NCBI GenBank assembly: GCA_002189035.1
Contig: NEEC01000007.1
Span: forward strand, 310,001 to 374,000
DNA: 64,000 nucleotides
Direction: 5' to 3'
DNA from: Utricularia gibba
Taxonomy: Eukaryota > Streptophyta > Magnoliopsida > Lamiales > Lentibulariaceae
How positions within the stretch are numbered: the first letter of the stretch is position 1; every line of letters starts with the position of its first letter. Shown here piece after piece: positions 44,657 to 55,346 of this stretch. The notes beneath the pieces were generated by a model. The model did no database searches and was not told the origin of the DNA. It saw nothing but the letters and a program-made list of their open reading frames with translations. The translations under genes were made by a program, and so were the position numbers.

Positions 44657-46388
44657 TTATAATAAACCAGAGGAGGAATCTAACTCTCCTCCTGGCGGTG
44701 AGAAACTTCTCACTTATTCCCCTAAAGATAGCAGCAGATTCCATTGTAGGCGTGGAAGATAACAACATCCGCACTACAATCGTATCTTGTTCCTTCCGTC
44801 AAACAAACCACGACATGGAATTGATTCTCTGGCCCATTGGTTTATGAATCAAGCTTAATATTCACGGTTGAAGCTGACTCTGGCGCTCGCGCATCTTGCT
44901 TTATTCTCCGCTTTCGCTTTTGCTTTTGCCTGCGCCGCTCTCGCAGCCGTAGGTTCGTCGTCCTCTTTCCGCTCACCAGAAGTTTCTTCAGAGCGAGTCG
45001 TACGGACGATTCAGGGTCCCTACTGGGCTGGGCTGTTGCTCTTCCAGCCCAATGGGTTGGCCGTGGCTGGTTCTCCAGGTACGGACACTTCCGTTCAATG
45101 AAGTCAAATTATTTCATTTTTTTAAATACTAATATATTTTAATTTCAAAGGATATTAATTTTCCTACTGCTGGCTTGACCTACAAATTATGAGCATGAGC
45201 TTCCTGGTTGGGGTCTGTTCAATTAATGGATTCCTATTTATTTTTATTATTCAATTTACGAATAATTCGTGTCCTTCTGTAGGGTTTCAATTTGGTATAT
45301 TTTACCTGCAATTTTTGGAATTATTTAAAAGAATGGTATAAAAATACTCTTGTTTATTTAGAATTGAAATAATAATTTCAATCAAGTTTTTTTGTTTATT
45401 ATCAAAATTACTAAAAAATATAATTTATTATATAACTAATAAAAACTATATATTATATTTGTAACTACATATCTAATTATTTAATAGTTAAAAATAAAAA
45501 AAATTTCACGGAAAAGGGATGGTGGTGGCTGTGGAAGATTCCTAAGCTAAGAGGCTTCCCGTGAACGCAACGGCATGTGCCTCGGGAATCTTTTTTCATT
45601 TTTTAATGACTTTTTCCAATTTATTAAAAACCGTTTTTCAGGGTAAAAAATGCCTTATTTTTTCTGTAACAAATAAAAAGAACAGAAACGGATAGCTGGT
45701 ATTATACTTTTAATAAAAAAAATAAAATTCACTGTTAAGGAAATCTTGGAGGTTTTGACAAGTGTGATTGGGACAATATATTTTGTCTGATTAGGTTCCC
45801 ATTTGCGTTTCTTGGCTCTCCTAAATTACTAGACAGAAATGTTCTCAGGAAAAGAAGGGTCGTCAGGTGGATTAATTGTTCGTCAGAATCAGAGTTATTG
45901 CTTTTACTGGGTTATTTAATTTTTCCCGTTTTTGTATCCAACCGGTAATTGAATGATTTCCTTGCGTTTCGGTTGTAGTGTAGTTGAGGGGAGAATTATT
46001 GATGCAAGAGATCAGTTGAAAGATGATTCTTTGTGAGAAGAGTAGGGGGTGAAGCGTCATCATTAGTTACAGAAGTGGGTGTTTCCTTTACGGCTGACTT
46101 TTGTTTAGGAACAAAGAAAAATTGTTGATCCCCTTGTTTCTCTGGTGGGATCTGCTTTTTATGGTTGTTTTTTTTTTTTTATGGAGTAAAGAGCGGAAAT
46201 TGCTTTCAGTATGTACTTATTTTTGAAACAATGGATCTCCAAGTGATGGGCAGTTTGCTGCGAGGATCGGATTTTCTTGGAGCGCCAATTCTTGTTTTTT
46301 GTTGAGTTTTGAAGATAATCGGTTCTTTTCACGCATCCTTCAGGTTTGGGCGGGGAATCTATAGATTCAGTTCTAGGCGATCAGTGAA
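44657..46388. other. AT-rich divergent intergenic region
   Basis: 1.7 kb between the heads of the PP2-like gene (minus) and the RBR gene (plus). 45100-45730 is strongly AT-rich with T and A runs and no coding frame. Around 45028-45060 there are TGGGCT/AGCCCA motifs. The last 400 bp may be the RBR leader. A stretch at 44868-45101 reads as a signal-peptide-like frame but has no ATG. Confidence 0.5.
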
Positions 46389-48316
46389 ATGGAGGAAAGA
46401 TTAGTTGTCGCTGATAGAAAGTGGGGGATGAAGCTCTGAGGCTCAAGTTGGAGGAAGACGAGGAAGAGTTCAAGAGTTGCTTCGAGGACGAGGATGAATT
46501 GAAGGATAGAGAAGAACGCCATAGGGTAGATTTCAAGGGAAGCACTTGCTTTGATGATGATCATGTAAAGATGTACATCAAGGGTGTTTCTGTCTCTGGC
46601 CCTGGAGATCGTGGCTCTAGAATTTCTGGAATTGGTGTGGTTATAGAGAGACCCGGCAATGTTTCTGTGCTCCAAGTCCAAAAAAAACTTGATTTTTATG
46701 TCGAAGAGCTGGTTGCAGAATATCTAGCTTTACTGGATGGCTTGGCTTTGGCTATCCACAATGATGTCCGCAGGATTTCTGTGCTAACAGATTCGGAAGT
46801 TATGCATACTCAGGTGATGAGCTTTTTCCTCAGAAGTTTTTGGAAAGATTAGTAATTAGATAGGTGTCTATAAATGTGTTTAAAATCCGGTTAGTTCTTG
46901 GAAAATGTGTTGATGGCCTTAACAATGACATAGAACAAATAGCATGCTTATCATTTTTTGGTTGTTTTCGTTAATCGACATAATTGGATGAAAGCCTCCT
47001 ACTGTAGTTCTCTCTTGTTTCCTGTTGTCAGCGATGGAATTTGCTCTTTCATGGTATATTCCGGATGTTGATGCATGTTAACATGTGAGGATATGCTGTG
47101 TAAATGTCTCTCAGCTTATGAATGATGAGGACGCTGTTGACATTCCTCTGGTTGAGGCACTCAGGCAAAGAATACTTGAGCAAGTCAATGTCATGGAAGC
47201 TTTTGTGTTGAAATTAGTCTCTACGGCAACACTGGAAAAGGCTTTGCATTTAGCTCGAGCGGCTGTTGGTTTCGTATCCACCCCAGATGAGGGAGATGGA
47301 TCTGCAGAAATCTGCTCAATCTGCGGCAAGGAGAGGCTCTCAGGCATGATGCTCACAATCAAATGTTCCCACAAATTCTGTTCCCACTGCATGAGATCAT
47401 ATGCTGAGAGGAAGCTGAAATCCGCCCAACTGCCTATCAGATGTCCTCAACCAGGGTGCAAGCATTGCATTTCTGCATCTGAGTTTAGGTCCTTTCTTAC
47501 AGTTGTTTCATATGAGTCGCTAGAGAGGGCGCTCGCAGAGGCAAATGTCATTTGCTGCCCATATTCTAGTTGCACAGCTCTTCTAGATCCTCATGACTGC
47601 TGGTCGACTCGGGCTACTTCGTCGAGCCAGACTGATCGCATATGCATGGAGTGCCACGCCTGCCAACATTTATTCTGTCTGGACTGTAGACTTCCTTGGC
47701 ATCCTTCTCTGACATGTGAAGAGTACCAAAGCCTTCCGGAAGACGAAAGAGCTGCTTCTGATTCGTCGTTGCATCGTCTCGTGCACAGTAAACGATGGAG
47801 AAGTTGTGAACATTGCAGAAGGGTCGTTGAGCTCACCAACGGCTGCTACCACATGCGGTGCTGGTAAATCCATTTCACCTTCAAATCCAACTGTATGATC
47901 CATAAGTCATTGCTCAAGATCTTTCTTTTTCCAGGTGTGGCCATGAGTTCTGCTACACATGCGGCGCTGAATACAGGGATTGCCAACAAACTTGTCAATG
48001 TGCACTTTGGGATGCTGACTACTCCATTGACTTGACATCGTATCCTCCTCCAAACGTAGAGGAATGGGCATGGGATTCGTTCGGGTCCATTCCATTGTCG
48101 ATGGATGCGTACTCAGAACAAGAGAGATCCCAGCTAGAACTAATCCAGAGGTTCCTTGCTGGAGGCTACAGTTTAGGTGAGCATGATTCTCATCAAGCTC
48201 CACCACGCTGCACTGACTCATATGCAGAGACAATGAAGTACCTTCATCAGCTGCCCTGGCTCGAACGATTTGTCTCCGTCATAACAGACAATTACTACGA
48301 AGGCTACGTCCAATGA
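46389..48316 (+). CDS. RBR E3 ubiquitin ligase with N-terminal RNase H-like domain, apparent one-base frameshift
   Basis: Exons are about 46389-46813, 47115-47863 and 47935-48316. The ATG at 46389 gives MEERLVVADRK and meets a stop soon after; the main frame (DEALRLKLEEDEEEFKSCFE) lies one base off across a run of five G (46423-46427), so one G seems to be missing. An RNase H-like domain follows (SGIGVVIERPGNVS, FYVEELVAEYLALLDGLALA). The RING-IBR-RING unit is CSICGKERLSGMMLTIKCSH, then CPYSSCTALLDPHDCW with CMECHACQHLFCLDCRLPWH, then CEHCRRVVELTNGCYHMRCW and CGHEFCYTCGAEYRDC. RBR ligases pass ubiquitin through a RING2 cysteine; the C after HMR is the likely one. The substrate is unknown. This RNase H-RBR fusion is a known plant family. 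Confidence 0.88.
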
Positions 48317-49659
48317 CCCCAATTGTTTGGGAGAAGCTGAGCCAGCTAAGAAGTTCTGGTCTTGGAGGTGAAGAGTTTCTCCCCTCCTCTTGGTTTCATG
48401 CTCAGCCACTGTAGTGTTGCAAACAAGTGTCATTCTTATAGCCTGGCACAATCATCATCTCAGTTATCTTGCTAGAGGGTATAAGGGGATTGTGGATGCT
48501 GATAGAGGTGGACTGCAAATCCCATATAATGCTCGGAACAAGTAGAATTGTAACCACCCATTCTCCATTTCTCCCTTTTTTGGGCTGCGATCACCATCAT
48601 CCTCGATCAAGGAATCGTATCGAACTGCACAGATCACCAATCATTTTTTGTAGGCGATGCGTCGCTGTATAACAACTAATATAGCGACCTACCAGCTAAT
48701 GCTTTGATCAGTCGCGGAATGTAGAAGGAATCACTCCAAGAGCCGTCCTACAGATCTAAAATTTTCAGTTTTTCTTGATCTTCTGCAGTGGGGTGGAGTG
48801 ACAGTAGGTTATTTATTACTTGACTTAATTTTGCAGCATGGACTTCAGGAAAAGAACAACTTGGGGACTGAATCTCTGAACCACCAGTGACGGTAGTTTT
48901 CCGGAGGATGATGAAATTTTTAGGTTTGTGACGAATTGAAGAAGCTCTGTCTGTTTGTTTGCTTTTTCCAATTTATTACTCGTCCCACACCATTATCGCT
49001 TAATCCGTTTCTGGTTTACCGATAATGAAGCAAAAAGAAACAATCTCGTTACAGTCTTGCTTGATTCAACTTTCCCTTATCGCTGTTACTTCTCAAACTT
49101 CCTACTTTACATGCGGTTTTTCTTAGTGAGTTTCGTTGCTTCCTACCAAGAGCATAGAAAACATATCAGCAGCATTCTTTCATATGGCTCCATGAGTTGG
49201 TTTGCTGTTCATCTTTTTTTTTTTCCAATTTCGTGAAGCGATTGGGTTGTTGCTAATCTGCTGGTCTGCGATCTGTGCGTTTTTTTCCCATGATTCGACG
49301 TGTTTTTTCTGATTAACTCATTGATGGGACTTTCTGGGAATTCATTTGCGTGATTTATAACGAGAAATGGACTGAACAGGGTTGCATTTGCTTACCCAGA
49401 TCTCTGATTTCTTTTTTTCCATCAGGAATCGCTTGCAAGCTTGGGACATTCTGGGTTGAAGATGGATGTGACTGACAAGATTGTGCTGAAGGTATTGCTT
49501 GGTTAGAGTAACCAGTTTTATGAAGGTTTTAGAAGGTTTTCTTCCATCAGAAACGGCTATAGCATATCATGAGTTCTTAGAAGTTGATTAGTTGATAAAT
49601 GCCATATGTGACCTGATCCATAGAAAGCTGGAGAATTATCACATTAACTGAGAAGAGAC
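48317..49659. other. Spacer with the TLC gene leader and a spliced upstream ORF
   Basis: 1.34 kb holding the RBR 3' untranslated region and the TLC promoter and leader. A likely leader intron (about 49492-49623, AAG|gtattg to catag|AAAGC) follows a short upstream ATG at 49462. Other open frames, such as one near 48955-49236, look like chance. Confidence 0.5.
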
Positions 49660-51176
49660 ATGCCCTCTCAAATTCGTTCTGGGGCGTTTCTTAAAACCTA
49701 CGCCGTTGCTGATGGTTTTGTTCCCGTGGCTTCAGTTCTCTGCGGCATCTTGGCTTGCAAAATGGTACATTACAAACCCTTTATGTCAGCCTCAGCAACT
49801 TTTGTTCCCATCCTTGAGGATGGTCTTTATGTTCTTTCTCCACGCGTGTTTCGAAGTAGATATTTATTCCTTCAACAGGTGTATGATCTGGTTAAGCTGC
49901 TGAGTACATTGCACAACAGGTTTTACAATGGCCTCACGAAGATCCAAAGAATCGAGTGGAATAATCGGTGCTTTATCTTCCTGAATAGTCTTATTTTGCA
50001 TTTATACTCGTTTTGGCCAAGGTTTTGACCTTTAGAAATCAAATGTGGATGCAGAGGAATGTCCACCGTTCATGCTCTTTTTGTGACAGTCATGTCATTC
50101 TACTTTGTCTTCTTCTCTGAGCTCTTCTCTAGTCGCATGTCGGCCAGCCTGATTACATTCCGGAGATCGCCTCTCTCGACTTTCTCACTTGGAGTAAGTA
50201 GCACTAACTATCCTTTGCTGCTAAAGATGCCACTCTACATTGAATCCATCACCTTTTTTCATAGTCTATATTGCCACCAAGTTCATGAATTCGTTTAGTG
50301 CTGTGATTGTTCATTGCTGCCACTTATTTCTGCCTACCTAATCGTGGTCCAGCTCATGGTCTTTCATGTATCGACATGGCCTTCGATTCTGGTTATCAAG
50401 CTTGACATTGGTGTCCCTTTTGTTCTGAAACTTCGCAGATGTCCGTTGGCTACTTCATTGCAGATCTTGCGATGATCTGCTGGCTGTTTCCTTCTCTGGG
50501 CGGCTTTGAATACGTAAGTGATCGAACTCTGTGATGTAATGATCGGATCCATTCACGCTGCTGACTGAGCTGAGCTGATCTGATCCCATCTTTTCAGATC
50601 CTCCATCACTCTCTTTCAGTGGTTGCCGTTGCGTATTCCATGTTCACCGGAGAAGGGCAGCTTTACACATTCATGGTCCTGTTGTCTGAGATCACAACGC
50701 CGGGGATCAACTTAAGATGGCAAGCAAGCCCTTGTTCAATTCTCTGCTGAACAGTCCGTAGCGTTTTTACAGAATGGATGGAAATCTTCTCCACAGGTTC
50801 CTCGACGTGAGCGGACTGAAGAAGACGACCGTGTATCTCGCCAACGGAGTTGCGATCTTCCTGGGGTGGCTGGTAAGTACCCACCACGACACGCTAAAGT
50901 GTTCTCACTGTCGCTAGACAAACAGCTCGATTTGTATGCGAATGCAGGTCGCCAGAATCCTGCTCTTCATCTACATATTCCGCCATGTCTACCTCCACCA
51001 CGCCCAGGTAACTAACTCAACGAAATAACTCGCTTCTTTGGTGATCCTCCTTCAACCATCGGGTTTCATGGCAGGTGATGAAGATGCATACCTTCGGGTT
51101 CGTCCTGGTGATCGCCGTGCCGCTGGCCCTCGCCTCCATGAACGTGATGTGGTTTGGGAAGATACTCAGGGGTTGA
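49660..51176 (+). CDS. TLC-domain (TRAM/LAG1/CLN8) membrane protein, At4g10360-like
   Basis: Seven or so exons join in frame from the ATG at 49660 (MPSQIRSGAFLKTYAVADGF) to the TGA at 51174-51176. Exon products include VYDLVKLLSTLHNRFYNGLT, KIQRIEWNNRGMSTVHALFV, MSVGYFIADLAMICWLFPSL, ILHHSLSVVAVAYSMFTGEG (the histidine pair typical of TLC domains), FMVLLSEITTPGINLRW, FLDVSGLKKTTVYLANGVAI, VARILLFIYIFRHVYLHHAQ and VMKMHTFGFVLVIAVPLALA. It should span a membrane five to seven times. TLC proteins act in lipid synthesis or sensing; the precise role is unknown. The junction after LRW uses a GC donor (AGATG|gcaagc at 50720). The ATG is chosen because a spliced upstream ATG at 49462 ends in a stop first. 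Confidence 0.92.
50720..50796 (+). other. GC-AG intron in the TLC gene
   Basis: The 77-bp intron begins GCAAGC and ends CACAG. Only this junction joins NLR-W with FLDVSG in frame (AGA TG|G TTC), as in homologues. The donor fits the GC-AG consensus. Confidence 0.8.
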
Positions 51177-51474
51177 GGAAGACGATCGCAAAGAGAGAAA
51201 CGGAGATGATGGCTTAATGTACAGTAAACAGAGGGGAGTCCCGGGGTTCTTCTAGTAACTTCCGTGAGTACAGTTTTTGCTCAGAAAAAAAATAAAATAA
51301 ACCTTTATTTTATTCAATGAAAATGGAACATGGTAGTTGGTATTCTAATTTTAAATTGTCTTGTTGTAAATAATTAAAAAAGAAAAGGAAATTAGAATAA
51401 TGATTATTATATTATTTAAGAAATTAATAATAATAATAATGGGTGATTATAATACATAACAATGGGATTTGAAA
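51177..51474. repeat. AT-rich tail-to-tail spacer with an (AAT)n tract
   Basis: 298 bp between the stops of the TLC and trihelix genes. A short trinucleotide (AAT)n tract lies at about 51425-51440 within an AT-rich block. Confidence 0.55.
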
Positions 51475-52476
51475 TCATTTGGTGGAAGAAGACGACTGGG
51501 AAGCGAGGGCGAGAATGGAGTTTGCGAGCTTGTTAATGGCGTCCACAAGTCCATTGATCCCTTGTCTATTCGTCTCTGCGTTGGATTCCTCAATTTTCAG
51601 CCGTCTCTCGTTCAGCATCACCGATTCTCTGTGTTGCCGTTCAACTCGTTCCTCGCAAGAACGAATGGCTTGTGCGATCATGGCGCCGCTTTTTGCGATC
51701 GCCGCCCCGATTTCATCGACGCTCGTTTTTCTCCTCTTCGCCGCTGAATCCGAGTACTCGCTCGTCTCTGAATCTGAATGATTTGAGGACATTTTTGCGT
51801 TTTTGGTGGATTGGTTTTGCGGTGTCGGTGATGGATTTGGGGGAAATTGGAAACCAGGAAGCTCTGTCGGCGGCGGCGGTGGCGGTAGTAGCAGTGGTTG
51901 ATGTGTCTGTTGATTGTTGGGATATTGCTTGACTGGAGACGCAGCGAGAGGCGACTGTAGAACTGCTGCATTGCTTCCGACGCCAACCGCCGTTGATCTC
52001 TGAGCTTTTCTGTCGACGGCTTCAACCAAGGCTTCGTATATCTCCGGCAACATATTGGAAGGTAAATTGTTGTCTTTCCGCTCGTTCTTATCGATGATCC
52101 AGTAAGATCTTCTAGATTCCTCTTCTTCTCCCTTTTCTCCTGCTGCTGTTCTGCGTTCGTACTCCCTCACTTTCTTGAAATCTCTCATCAGATTATCCCA
52201 TTTATCGTTGCACTGATTCTGACTCCTCAAACAACCATACCTCCAGCAGTAGTCCTCCACCCATTTCCATCTCAACTCCGCCGGCTTTGACCTCTCTCCG
52301 CCGCCTTCCCCGCCCATTCGCCTCATCCTCCGCTCCTCGTCCATCTTTTTGGCCTTAATCAAAACCATTGTCTCTTGTACAGACCAGTTCCCCTTTCTGT
52401 AATCCCTCACCGCATCAGCATTACTACTCCCCGCCTGATTAACCACTGTCAGATCCATGCAACAGCAAGATACCAC
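51475..52476 (-). CDS. Trihelix (GT) transcription factor, At1g31310-like
   Basis: An intronless frame of 333 codons starts at the ATG at 52476 (MVSCCCMDLTVVNQAG); the ATG at 52458 is an alternative. The trihelix DNA-binding domain spans about residues 23-115: YRKGNWSVQETMVLIKAKKM, AELRWKWVEDYCWRYGCLRS and NQCNDKWDNLMRDFKKVREY carry the three spaced tryptophans. A proline-rich middle follows (LPPPPPPTELPGF), with SDSETSEYSDSAAKRRKT, a likely nuclear signal (AKRRK), and a C-terminal helix (EERVERQHRESVMLNERRLK) that may dimerise. It matches Arabidopsis At1g31310 through the DNA-binding domain. Targets are unknown. Confidence 0.92.
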   Translation of the reverse strand: MVSCCCMDLTVVNQAGSSNADAVRDYRKGNWSVQETMVLIKAKKMDEERRMRRMGGEGGGERSKPAELRWKWVEDYCWRYGCLRSQNQCNDKWDNLMRDFKKVREYERRTAAGEKGEEEESRRSYWIIDKNERKDNNLPSNMLPEIYEALVEAVDRKAQRSTAVGVGSNAAVLQSPLAASPVKQYPNNQQTHQPLLLPPPPPPTELPGFQFPPNPSPTPQNQSTKNAKMSSNHSDSETSEYSDSAAKRRKTSVDEIGAAIAKSGAMIAQAIRSCEERVERQHRESVMLNERRLKIEESNAETNRQGINGLVDAINKLANSILALASQSSSSTK

Positions 52477-53908
52477 TCTACTACTCCATGGGAAACCAAG
52501 TATGAGAAGGGGTAAGAGTTCAGACTAGAAATAAAGGAGACGAAAGAGGTATGATTGAGAGGGGATGATACCAAAAGTCCAAAAAAATACCCATTCAAAC
52601 TGACACATATCACCTCTCCACTTGACCTCCATACATTGAAAACAGAAAGGAGCCAATAGATGAGTGGGGATAGATAGAAAGATGGATCAGAGTGGCGCAA
52701 TTACTTACATTTAGCAAGCGCTGAGATGAGATGAGAATATGAGATTCATTTCTTTCATTTCTCTTCTCTTTTTTTTTTGTTGCCCTGCTCAGCTCAGCTC
52801 AGCTCAGCCCCAGCCCTGCCTGCATGGGACAGGTGAAAGACTCTGACCACAGCTGGCCACCCACAGCCCACAGCAGCAGCAATCATGGCAGCTTTCTTAA
52901 ATTTCTTTCTACTTCCCCTTTCTTTCACCCCCATTTTCTATTCCTCCCATTAATTTTTTTTTTCACTGCAATGCATTAACGCAAATGCATCTTTTACTGA
53001 GATTTGGGGAGTTTTTGTTTGGGTTTGGCGGATTGGTGGAGCTGTTGTTTGTGCCAAAGTTGGGTGGTATACATGACATCTGTAGAGTAGAGATGTTGGT
53101 GACGTGGCCTTCGTGAGTGGTGGTGTGGATGTATCGTACTGTAAAGGAGGACAGCAGAGTGGGCCAGGGCCGTTTCTTTGACCGTCTCTAGGCCTTTGAC
53201 CCGAATGGGCCCGCCCAGTGCCCTCCCAGACTCGTCACTGTCGTTCTTAGCTCTTGGACTCTAGCCTGCTGTTTCTCTTATATTTACTACCATCGCTCGA
53301 GGCCATTCCCGTAATTTCAGGTCACCGGATTTTTCATCTAAGTTATCCCTGAAAAAAGAGAGGGAGGAGTGGAAAGTGAATGGATGGGCTTAGCTTCATT
53401 GCTGGGCCTATCGAGGGTCTCCATGGATAACCTCTGGATCCTTGGCCTCTTTATTCAGTCATGCTGGACAGTATTGGGCACTATGCTTCGTTTTTCATGG
53501 AGGATATAGTGGCTTGAAGTTGAGGGATGGATTCGGTCTTATCGATGAACTCTCTTATGAGTTTTAAGGAAGTTGTCTCTGTACATGGCTTATGAAGAAA
53601 CTTATCCAAGATTGTAGTACTCATTTTCTGCAATGTTATAACTTGTGAGGCGATGCTTGATAGTTCCCATGTTTGGTATGTTTGATGAGTTGGAATGATT
53701 TTGCTCATATTTATATGCAGAAAATACCATGAAGAAATCATCCTGGTTCTGGGAAATACAACACAACGTATGTTCCAAATCAGAGTTAAACCCACCTCCT
53801 CAGCAGCAACTTCATGGCCTGCACCAATGAGACCGGAATGGACTCCCCTTGAACTACATTATCGAGTAGTAGGGGCAACAGAGGGAGAGGGTGTAGTGCA
53901 TACCTGGA
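52477..53908. other. Trihelix upstream region and PsaF 3' flank
   Basis: 1.43 kb. Near 52787-52810 four copies of CTCAG stand in tandem. Site II-like TGGGCC occurs near 53161 and 53206. A frame on the minus strand at 53795-53481 has no ATG at its head and no family resemblance. Pyrimidine-rich stretches lie near 52770 and 52950. Confidence 0.5.
52787..52810. repeat. Pentanucleotide repeat (CTCAG)4
   Basis: Four tandem copies of CTCAG run directly upstream of the trihelix gene's 5' end, followed by imperfect CCCAG units. A short simple repeat. Confidence 0.8.
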
Positions 53909-54794
53909 TCAAACATTGGGGTCAATGAGCTCGCCGTTCAAGTACTCTCTGTAGGCAGCAACAGGCCAGCTAAATCCTCTCCAGACAAGCTTGCTAGCAA
54001 GTGGTACATCGATGATGATTTCCTTTTGAGTTGGTTTCTTGTCATCCCTGATAGCAATGAGGTAACTCCGGCCGACCCACCCAATCCATCCCGCAATATA
54101 CAGGAACAAGATTCCGGGAGTGATGAACTCGCCCCAATGTCTCTGATCCCCGCTCACAATCAGATGTGGCAGCCCATCGGATCCACAAAGCAGTCCTTGG
54201 TTCCCGTAGTTTTCGAACCTGCATCATCATCATCATCACCCGAGATTACTAACTATCCTGCTCTATGAATGAGTGCCATCCGAAAGAATTGAGATTGATC
54301 AGATACTCTATCAGTCCTAGTTGCAAGAGTACTGATGATCAAATGCTGTGGTGCACCTCTTGAGAGGTTTGAATGGAATTTACTGATTCAGGAGCGATCA
54401 CTTAACGGAAATCGTACCTCTTTTTGGTCTTCTCAATAGTAGCGTTGATGGCGAGTGCAGGGGCACTATCAGGAGCATACAGCTTGAGAGATGACTCCAG
54501 TTTCTTGATCTCCTGTTTCTCGCGCTTGGCAAACTGCTTAGATTCCTTGCAAGGGGTCAGCCCCGAGATATCGGCAGATGCCGGAAGCACGGGAGCCGAA
54601 AGGATGATCGATGAGAGCGCAACCGCAGCAGACAAAGCTTTCAGCTGAGCAGCAGGAGAAGAGGATTCGTCTGATTGAGAGGGAGCATTGATTTGGCAAG
54701 AAATCGATGCAGATTTCCGTTTAACCGTGAATTGGGATCCCAGCTTTGGAGTAGAAATGGATTTGGAGAAGTTTGTGGGTATCGTGAGAGACAT
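53909..54794 (-). CDS. PSAF: Photosystem I subunit III (PsaF)
   Basis: Two exons: 54794 to about 54418, and about 54218 to the stop at 53909. I choose the ATG at 54794 ([20 protein letters not shown]). Upstream in the same frame lies a run of arginines from a simple repeat, and plant PsaF starts at MSLT. The bipartite transit peptide has a stroma-exit segment and a lumen-transfer segment ([20 protein letters not shown]), cleaved before [20 protein letters not shown]. The mature N-terminus ([20 protein letters not shown]) is the lysine-rich plastocyanin docking helix. The second exon gives [20 protein letters not shown], the membrane helix [18 protein letters not shown] and the end ELIDPNV. 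PsaF docks plastocyanin at photosystem I. It lies next to the trihelix gene, as At1g31330 does to At1g31310. Confidence 0.97.
54222..54238. repeat. (CAT)n microsatellite abutting the PsaF splice acceptor
   Basis: A trinucleotide (CAT)n, read as (GAT)n on the PsaF sense strand, ends in the GATGCAG acceptor of the only PsaF intron; exon 2 begins at 54218. Length changes here would alter the acceptor context directly. Confidence 0.85.
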
Positions 54795-55346
54795 CTTTAT
54801 CTTCCTCCTCCTTCTCCTTCTTCTTCTTCTCCCACAGTGATGAACCACGTTTGATTTGTGAGCGGAGGGCAAGATTGGAGAAGAGATGAAGGTTGAAGAG
54901 ATTTGGTGGCTGGGAGTTTGGATAAGATGTGGTGGTGACGTGGAGGAGCATGATTGGAAGCCATCGTTTGCTCGTTTTAGATTCTCTTCCGCGACGCGAC
55001 TCTATCCAGCGCAGCCAATATCAACTCATGCTAAGGTACGAGATTTTTAAAATAATTTTTATTAACATAAAAATGGAGGATAGCGTATGTTATCATCATG
55101 GCTCATAATAGCGGCGCAATTTAGGGTCCGGTTCACTGGGCACATTGATCGATCAATAAGAAACTCGTTTACAGGAAAAATGGCGATTTGAATTTCGGAA
55201 GAGTGATGATAACAAGAATGAATGACACAAAGGTACAGATTTTTTTCTTCCCCGCGACGGAGGTTTACAGATCGATCAGAAGAATGTACCCAAACCAGCA
55301 TTCAGCAATGAACACAATTTACGAGTAGCAGCCAGTTGATTTATAT
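54795..55346. other. PsaF promoter region with a (CTT)n tract
   Basis: The interval holds the PsaF leader and promoter. A pyrimidine tract rich in CTT/CTC units at about 54801-54831 lies just upstream of the PsaF ATG and reads as GA-rich on the sense strand, a usual feature of plant leaders. The 3' flank of the small membrane-protein gene lies at the far end. Confidence 0.55.

Noticed and set aside
44868-45101. Signal-peptide-like open frame (LTLALAHLALFSAFAFAF) on the plus strand
   Set aside because: It has no ATG and an upstream stop, lies in a promoter-like region between divergent genes, and has no recognisable homology; the alanine/phenylalanine run comes from simple GCTTTC repeats.
53481-53795. 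Minus-strand frame of 104 codons downstream of PsaF
   Set aside because: No ATG at its head, no family resemblance, and it overlaps the expected PsaF 3' region.
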